From Prevotella sp. (lineage in GTDB: Bacteria > Bacteroidota > Bacteroidia > Bacteroidales > Bacteroidaceae): a stretch of DNA of 10,170 nucleotides. A program made the translations under genes and the position numbers. Where the stretch lies: contig JAFRZC010000148.1 in NCBI GenBank assembly GCA_017442765.1, positions 1-10,170 on the forward strand, given 5' to 3'. Of the stretch, positions 5,951-10,170 are shown piece after piece; position 1 is the first letter of the stretch, and each line of letters begins with the position of its first letter. A model generated the notes under the pieces. It did not search any database and was not told the DNA's origin. It saw only the letters and a list, made by a program, of their open reading frames with translations.

Positions 5951-5990
5951 GTTGAAAGTTGAAAATTATGAATTATGCATTATGAATTAC
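5951..5990. repeat. Heptamer repeat filling an intergenic gap
   Basis: The 40-nt gap reads as perfect 7-nt units on the plus strand: GTTGAAA, GTTGAAA, ATTATGA, ATTATGC, ATTATGA, then ATTAC. The last unit runs into the TAG stop of the DUF2207 gene (complement of 5990-5992). No other sequence is present in the gap. Similar strings are frequent between Bacteroidales genes; function unknown. Confidence 0.85.
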
Positions 5991-7687
5991 TATCGTATGC
6001 CACCGCCGTGACCGCCGCCGGAGAAGCCGCCACCGCCCCCACTGGAAGCCCATCCTCCGCCACCGCTGCTGCGCCTTGCTGACGGGTCGGTCCACGAGTA
6101 AGCCGACTGCATGCCGGTATGGCTGTTCAGAACGAGGGTGTTGTAGAGCAGATAGTAGTCGCGGTCGTTCTCGATGGTGGAGAAGACGCGGTCGAGGTTC
6201 TTATACTCCGGATAGAGTTTCTCCAGCTCGCCCATCACCTCCTTGGCAATGCCGAAGAGCGTGGCGAAGACAAGATACTCCTTCCACAGCTGCACCTCCT
6301 GTATCTGCCGCTCACCGGAGAGCGTGAACTCTTGCAAGAATTTCTTTAGTCCAAAGAGCTGACGGGCCTCGTCTGGCGTGATGGACTTGGCGCTGATGTC
6401 GTTGTGCATGCGCTTGGCCCAGGGCTGCAGGCTCTCGGCGTGCTTGCTCATGTATTGCTTCAGCTCTTGCGGTTCGAGAATGTCATCCACGCCGGCAGCA
6501 TCGCAGAAAATCTGATACAGCTGCTTGATGTTACGGTCGTCCTCGGTGGTCACAGGCAGTGCCATGGTAGATACCATGCGGAAGCACTTGACGAGGTGCC
6601 CGTGGTTGTTCTGCACCTGGTCGAAGCGGATGAGCCCCATGTAGAACATGCGGAGGATGTAGGCGGAGAGCAGATTGTCGTAGTTGCTCTTGTACTGCAG
6701 GCGGTTGAGAATGCCGTTTGAGCGTTTCAAATCGCCGCGTACGGGCTGGCCGCGATACCAAAACAGCTCTTTCTCGTTGCCGAGCAGCTTTTTGCGCCGT
6801 AGCCGGATCCGGATGGGAACGACAACGGCAGCCCAAATTCCTGCGAACAAGGCGCAAAGGGCTACCATGACGAGCTCGAGATTGTTCCATATCGTTCGGA
6901 AAAATCCCGATGAATTCGATGATTTCTTCTTGTAGTCGCTACCCTCAAAGGCACGCTCCTTCACCTGCTCAAACGATTTCTCGCTGGTACGATCGGGGTG
7001 GAACATGCCCTTCTGGAACTGTGCCATCACGATCATGGAATTGCTACTACTGAACGGCTCGGCGGTCTCCGCCACAATCTTCCCGCCCTCGAACTCGATG
7101 GTACCCTGATAGCGGAATGCCCATACCTTCACGGGACCGAAGACGTAGCGCGTAGTGTCCTCATGGGCGATAGTGAGCTTCACGTGTTCGGGCAGCGGCG
7201 ACATATCGTCGGCCACGAACATGAAGTTGAAGCCGTCGGCATCCTGATACCCCCGCACAAGATTGGTGACGGTGTAGCTGGTGGTATAGGTGCGCTTTCC
7301 GGCATCGCCGATACCCCAGCATATCTCGTAACCGCCGGAGACATTGTGGATGCCGCAGCGATTACGCTTCTCCGAACGACTGCGGTCGGTATCCCAGTTG
7401 CCGTTTTCAACAATATAGTTCGTGCCAGTCTCGTCGCTTACGGCAAGGTCATAGACGATGCTGCCGCTCTTCAGGTTGCCGATGGGAATATAGCACTCAG
7501 TGCCTCTTGACGTGACCTCCATCTCGCGCACCTCGGTGATGCGGGCATCACCGTTGTCGTGGAGCACGACATTGATGTCGAGGTTGTTGAGTGCTTGTGC
7601 CAAAGCCTGCCCCCCGCCGACTCCCCCAAGGGGAAGAGAAACCAGCAACAATCCTATAATGAGGATGCGAAGAAAACGCTTAGGCAT
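5990..7687 (-). CDS. DUF2207 family membrane protein
   Basis: A 565-aa envelope protein. I chose the ATG at 7687 because it opens a signal peptide (Met-Pro-Lys-Arg-Phe-Leu-Arg-Ile-Leu-Ile-Ile). The frame stays open further upstream, but that part is lemA read in another frame. Order: signal peptide 1-31, interrupted at 19-26 by a palindrome-derived Pro-Leu-Gly-Gly-Val-Gly-Gly-Gly; an extracytoplasmic DUF2207 domain (about 32-260) beginning Leu-Asn-Asn-Leu-Asp-Ile-Asn-Val; a membrane segment about 270-293 followed by an Arg/Lys-rich stop-transfer (Arg-Leu-Arg-Arg-Lys-Lys); a largely soluble C-terminal part, with a weakly hydrophobic stretch around Val-Phe-Ala-Thr-Leu-Phe-Gly-Ile; and a Gly/Ser-rich tail ending Gly-Gly-His-Gly-Gly-Gly-Ile-Arg. 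Such Gly-rich ends are usual in this family and in TPM-domain partners of LemA. Its start overlaps the lemA stop by 8 nt, implying coupled translation. Molecular role unknown. Confidence 0.93.
   Translation of the reverse strand: MPKRFLRILIIGLLLVSLPLGGVGGGQALAQALNNLDINVVLHDNGDARITEVREMEVTSRGTECYIPIGNLKSGSIVYDLAVSDETGTNYIVENGNWDTDRSRSEKRNRCGIHNVSGGYEICWGIGDAGKRTYTTSYTVTNLVRGYQDADGFNFMFVADDMSPLPEHVKLTIAHEDTTRYVFGPVKVWAFRYQGTIEFEGGKIVAETAEPFSSSNSMIVMAQFQKGMFHPDRTSEKSFEQVKERAFEGSDYKKKSSNSSGFFRTIWNNLELVMVALCALFAGIWAAVVVPIRIRLRRKKLLGNEKELFWYRGQPVRGDLKRSNGILNRLQYKSNYDNLLSAYILRMFYMGLIRFDQVQNNHGHLVKCFRMVSTMALPVTTEDDRNIKQLYQIFCDAAGVDDILEPQELKQYMSKHAESLQPWAKRMHNDISAKSITPDEARQLFGLKKFLQEFTLSGERQIQEVQLWKEYLVFATLFGIAKEVMGELEKLYPEYKNLDRVFSTIENDRDYYLLYNTLVLNSHTGMQSAYSWTDPSARRSSGGGGWASSGGGGGFSGGGHGGGIR
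7622..7635 (-). repeat. Palindromic element inside a signal-peptide coding region
   Basis: On the minus strand TTCCCC, TT, GGGGGA can fold as four C-G pairs, one G-T wobble and one A-T pair. It encodes Leu-Pro-Leu-Gly-Gly in frame within the DUF2207 signal peptide, between the hydrophobic core (residues 8-18) and the Ala-Leu-Ala cleavage region (28-30). It shares the CCAAGG centre and GAC-YCC edge with the element at 1699-1717. Hence it is probably a second copy of the same class of mobile palindrome, more degenerate. Confidence 0.5.
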
Positions 7688-8294
7688 AGGGTTGCTGTAT
7701 TGGCGCTTGCGGCTGGGCGGGTTGCTGATTGGGATAGAGGTCGGGATAAGCCTTCTTCTTTTCCTCGTCTTCCTTGAGGTATTCCTTCTGTCCGAAGCCG
7801 AGCATGTTGGCAACGAACGATGACGGCCACTGGCGAACCATGCGGTTCATCTTCGTAGCAGTGTCGTTATAGACCATACGGCTCATGCGCACGTTCTCCT
7901 CGTACTGGCGGATGCCGTCCATCGTCTCTTTGTACAGATTGGCGGCCTGCAGTTGCGGATAAGCCTCGGCCACGGCCATCAATCGGCTGAACACCGACGC
8001 GAAGGCGGACTGGTCGGCCTGATACTCCGCGGGTGTGGTGACGGAGGTCTGCTTACGCGCCTGAATGGTCTGGATGATGGTCTGCGACTCATGCTGGGCA
8101 TACTGCGTGGCCGTCTGAGCCAATGCCATGAGCGCATCCCAACGCGAGTTGAGCTGAACACTAATCTGACTAAAAGCGTTTTTGCAAAGCTCGTCGAGAT
8201 TTACAAGGGTTCGCTGCGTTGAGAAAATGTAAAGTGCCACTATCACAATCAGTCCAATGATAATGGCTAATAATACTACTAATACGGTTACCAT
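7680..8294 (-). CDS. lemA: LemA family envelope protein
   Basis: A 204-aa protein with one N-terminal membrane segment (residues about 2-24, almost all Val/Leu/Ile/Ala), then a soluble three-helix bundle outside the cytoplasmic membrane. Family signatures are clear: Asn-Leu-Asp-Glu-Leu-Cys-Lys-Asn-Ala-Phe-Ser-Gln-Ile near 32-45, and Tyr-Asn-Asp ... Met-Asn-Arg-Met-Val-Arg-Gln-Trp-Pro-Ser-Ser-Phe-Val-Ala ... Leu-Gly-Phe ending at residue 167, where most relatives have Phe-Pro. The C-terminus is a charged linker followed by a Pro/Gln-rich tail (about 184-204). The role of LemA is not settled. In many bacteria it is paired with DUF2207 or TPM-domain proteins, as here: the downstream gene starts inside the last codons. 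No Bacteroidetes -7 box is seen in the 49-nt gap upstream, so it may be co-transcribed with the arabinofuranosidase gene. Confidence 0.96.
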   Translation of the reverse strand: MVTVLVVLLAIIIGLIVIVALYIFSTQRTLVNLDELCKNAFSQISVQLNSRWDALMALAQTATQYAQHESQTIIQTIQARKQTSVTTPAEYQADQSAFASVFSRLMAVAEAYPQLQAANLYKETMDGIRQYEENVRMSRMVYNDTATKMNRMVRQWPSSFVANMLGFGQKEYLKEDEEKKKAYPDLYPNQQPAQPQAPIQQPYA

Positions 8295-8327
8295 AGTTTT
8301 ATAGTTTTAATGAATAAATAATTATGT

Positions 8328-8348
8328 TTCACTTTTCACTTCTTCACT
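8328..8348. repeat. TTCACT repeat running into a stop codon
   Basis: TTCACT occurs at 8328-8333, 8335-8340 and 8343-8348, a period of 7-8 nt. The third copy contains the TGA stop (complement of 8344-8346) of the arabinofuranosidase gene. The remaining gap up to lemA also contains two adjacent ATAGTTTT units (8293-8308). This appears to be the same kind of short-period spacer DNA as at 5951-5990. Confidence 0.65.
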
Positions 8349-10170
8349 CCTCACAGTTGGGATCCACACCATTATGGTCGGTGTTGTTGGGGAAGGCGGT
8401 GATGCGCAGCCGGGCTGCACCCATAGGCACAAGAGTGAGCGTTTCCTGCTCCTCGCTCTTCTCGGCAAAGCGGGTGGGCAGCAGGTCGGTCATGCCAGTG
8501 CTGTCGAAGCCCCATGAGGGTATCTTACGACCCTTGGCGGTAAACTCGAAGGGCACACTTTCAAGTGTAAAGGGGAAATTGTCAGCAGGCCAGGTCTTCT
8601 TCGTCACGGTGAATCCCTTTGGCTGGAACTGCTCATCGGTATCAAGCGCATAGTTCCATGGGCTGTCAGCGAAAATCTCGTAGGCCGGCCAGAGCGAGGC
8701 ATCTACACCCTCTTGCCAATGGGAGTCGTCCTGCACAATGTCGTGGTCGCGGCTATCGCGCTGATTGTAGCGCTCGGCAATCTTTAGCGAGAGGGTATGA
8801 GGACCGTAGTCGAGACTGACACTGCCCTTGTTGGCCGTCCACACACGGGTATTCAACTGCATAGGCAGATGAAGCACCACCACATCGCCGTCGTGCCATG
8901 TGCGGTTGATACGGACATACTTGCCTGGCACAGCGGTCACGCCAACAACTTCGCCGTTGATACTCACCGTAGCATTTTCCGCCCATTTCGGAATGCGGAG
9001 ATAGAGGGGGAAGACCATGTTGGAAGCTGTATGGATGGTGAGACGCACATTTTCCTCAAACGGGTAATTGGTCTCTTCGACAAGACGTACCTCGTGGTTG
9101 TCGGCAACCTTGGCAGTTGTCTCACTCTCGCAATAGAGCATAGTAGCAAGACCGTTGTCGGCAGTGGCCATGACAAGATGCTCGGCATAGTAGGGCCAGC
9201 CCATGCTATGGTTATGCTGACAGCAACGGCTACTAAACGGACTCATTGAGAGCATGCCGCGCAGCGCATTGTCGATGCTTCCGCCATGGTTCACACCGTC
9301 GCTGATTGCCATGTTAGGTGAGGTGATATAGCGCAGTGCCCGCATGTCGGGAGTGAGCGCAGCGGTATAGGTGTTGATTGCCACATCCTCACAATTATCG
9401 GCCCATGCAGGGTCGCCAGTGATGCCCATCATAATTTCGTCGGAAGCCATCTGCTCCACAAGGGCGCACGTCTCTGCACCCTGTCGTGGATCGCTATAAC
9501 CCACGCGGGCGTTCTCATCGGCTCCGTACATCCCGCCGGGAACCTGTCCGAAACGGCGGCGCATCTCATTTTGGTTGTCGTAGGCAAATTGCAGATGCTC
9601 CACGTTGCCGGTATAGACATAATAGGTGGCAGGCTCGCGGAAACCCTGTGCCACGTTCACACCGTGCCAGTTAGGCAGATTTCCTTTCTGCATCCAGTTG
9701 GAAGTATTGTTGTGCAGCTTCTCGATAAGCGGCAACAACTCGTCGTTGCCCGTGCGGTTGTAGAGCCAGATAACGCTCCACTCATTGTCGCTGCCACGCT
9801 GATGCTCCCAGTAATCCTCAAGGAACTGGTCATCAGGCAGTGCAAGCTCCCACTTAAAATAATTGGTCATCGCTGACAGTACGCGCTCGTCGCCGCTATA
9901 ATCGTAATAGGTTTGTAATGCCCAGAGCATAATCATCTGCGCCCATACCTCGGGTTTGCCGCCAGAGGTGTTCTGTGGTCCAAGGAAACCATCGGACTTC
10001 AGATTGCGGAACACAGCGTTAAACCATGTCTGCGCCTCCTGTTTCATGGCAGCATCATCGAGGATATAAGCCAAACTAGCATAGCCGCGCAGCCAGTAGG
10101 GCACCTCTTCCCATCCATGGTCGCCCGTACTGCTGAGCCACTGGTTGTTTCTCTTCTCCAGCCATGCGCT
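8344..10170 (-). CDS. GH127-type beta-L-arabinofuranosidase (DUF1680), N-terminus cut by window end
   Basis: The frame is open from the window end, giving 608 visible residues; the true start lies beyond 10170. A GTG at 10104 is internal: the residues before it (Gly-Asp-His-Gly-Trp-Glu-Glu) fit the family. The enzyme class removes terminal beta-L-arabinofuranose using a zinc-bound cysteine nucleophile. Numbering from the window end, Glu233 and Cys235 (Ala-Glu-Thr-Cys-Ala) and Cys316-Cys317 (Arg-Cys-Cys-Gln-His-Asn) match the three Cys and one Glu zinc ligands of the characterised enzyme, with Cys316 the nucleophile. The acid/base Glu probably lies in Gly-Ala-Asp-Glu-Asn-Ala-Arg, 14 residues before Glu233. 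An (alpha/alpha)6 barrel is followed by beta-sandwich domains ending in Leu-Val-Pro-Met-Gly-Ala-Ala-Arg-Leu-Arg-Ile. GH146 and other DUF1680-derived families are the alternatives. It is the first visible gene of the minus-strand block. Confidence 0.92.
   Translation of the reverse strand, partial: SAWLEKRNNQWLSSTGDHGWEEVPYWLRGYASLAYILDDAAMKQEAQTWFNAVFRNLKSDGFLGPQNTSGGKPEVWAQMIMLWALQTYYDYSGDERVLSAMTNYFKWELALPDDQFLEDYWEHQRGSDNEWSVIWLYNRTGNDELLPLIEKLHNNTSNWMQKGNLPNWHGVNVAQGFREPATYYVYTGNVEHLQFAYDNQNEMRRRFGQVPGGMYGADENARVGYSDPRQGAETCALVEQMASDEIMMGITGDPAWADNCEDVAINTYTAALTPDMRALRYITSPNMAISDGVNHGGSIDNALRGMLSMSPFSSRCCQHNHSMGWPYYAEHLVMATADNGLATMLYCESETTAKVADNHEVRLVEETNYPFEENVRLTIHTASNMVFPLYLRIPKWAENATVSINGEVVGVTAVPGKYVRINRTWHDGDVVVLHLPMQLNTRVWTANKGSVSLDYGPHTLSLKIAERYNQRDSRDHDIVQDDSHWQEGVDASLWPAYEIFADSPWNYALDTDEQFQPKGFTVTKKTWPADNFPFTLESVPFEFTAKGRKIPSWGFDSTGMTDLLPTRFAEKSEEQETLTLVPMGAARLRITAFPNNTDHNGVDPNCEE

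Noticed and set aside
5170..5955. 261-aa plus-strand open frame opposite the beta-helix gene
   Set aside because: The minus-strand reading has a signal peptide and regular beta-helix rungs; the plus-strand frame is Ala/Val-rich antisense without a recognisable domain.
7688..7813. 42-residue N-terminal extension of the DUF2207 protein
   Set aside because: The extension is lemA read in another frame, is Arg-rich, and precedes a normal signal peptide starting at 7687.
2152..10170. Complete polysaccharide utilization locus
   Set aside because: Glycoside hydrolases are present, but there is no SusC/SusD pair, sensor or anti-sigma system in the window, and the genes lie in several orientations.

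Overview
The window looks like chromosomal DNA of a gut or rumen Bacteroidales bacterium, most likely Prevotella or a close relative. This rests on the protein families present, two good matches to the Bacteroidetes -7 promoter box (TAnnTTTGC), the lack of Shine-Dalgarno sequences before the genes, and a surface protein whose C-terminal module (Leu-Asp-Gly-Arg-Lys ... Gly-Ile-Tyr ... Asn-Gly-Arg-Lys-Val) is typical of Prevotella exported proteins. Genus is inferred from family resemblance only.

Layout. Positions 1-457 are AT-rich and hold no convincing gene, but contain palindromes, a strong hairpin and short repeats. A secreted Prevotella-type surface protein (458-1816, +) follows, then an octamer-built inverted repeat (1825-1907), then a 63-aa Gly-rich peptide gene ending in a WDDD-type acidic tail (1917-2108, +). 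A hairpin (2120-2150) separates this from a convergent secreted SGNH/GDSL hydrolase (2152-2787, -). That hydrolase is divergent from a secreted GH92 alpha-mannosidase (2948-5074, +); the space between them holds a promoter for each direction. The GH92 gene converges on a minus-strand block: a partial GH127-type beta-L-arabinofuranosidase (8344-10170, cut by the window end), LemA (7680-8294), a DUF2207 membrane protein overlapping lemA by 8 nt (5990-7687), and a secreted parallel beta-helix protein (5107-5949).

How they work together. The GH92, GH127-type and SGNH proteins suggest trimming of host- or plant-derived glycans in the periplasm or at the cell surface (mannosides, arabinosides, and possibly acyl esters). 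There is no SusC/SusD pair, sensor or transporter here, so this is not a classical complete polysaccharide utilization locus. LemA and DUF2207 form a translationally coupled envelope pair of poorly known function.

The most unusual signal is in the repeats. Two unrelated genes carry a short GC-rich palindrome in frame, one in the linker before the C-terminal module and one inside a signal peptide. Several intergenic gaps are built of short degenerate repeats with different periods (7, 8 or 9 nt), two of which run into a neighbouring stop codon. I found no clearly new multi-gene system. The small WDDD-tail peptide and the in-frame palindromes are the best candidates for undescribed biology.
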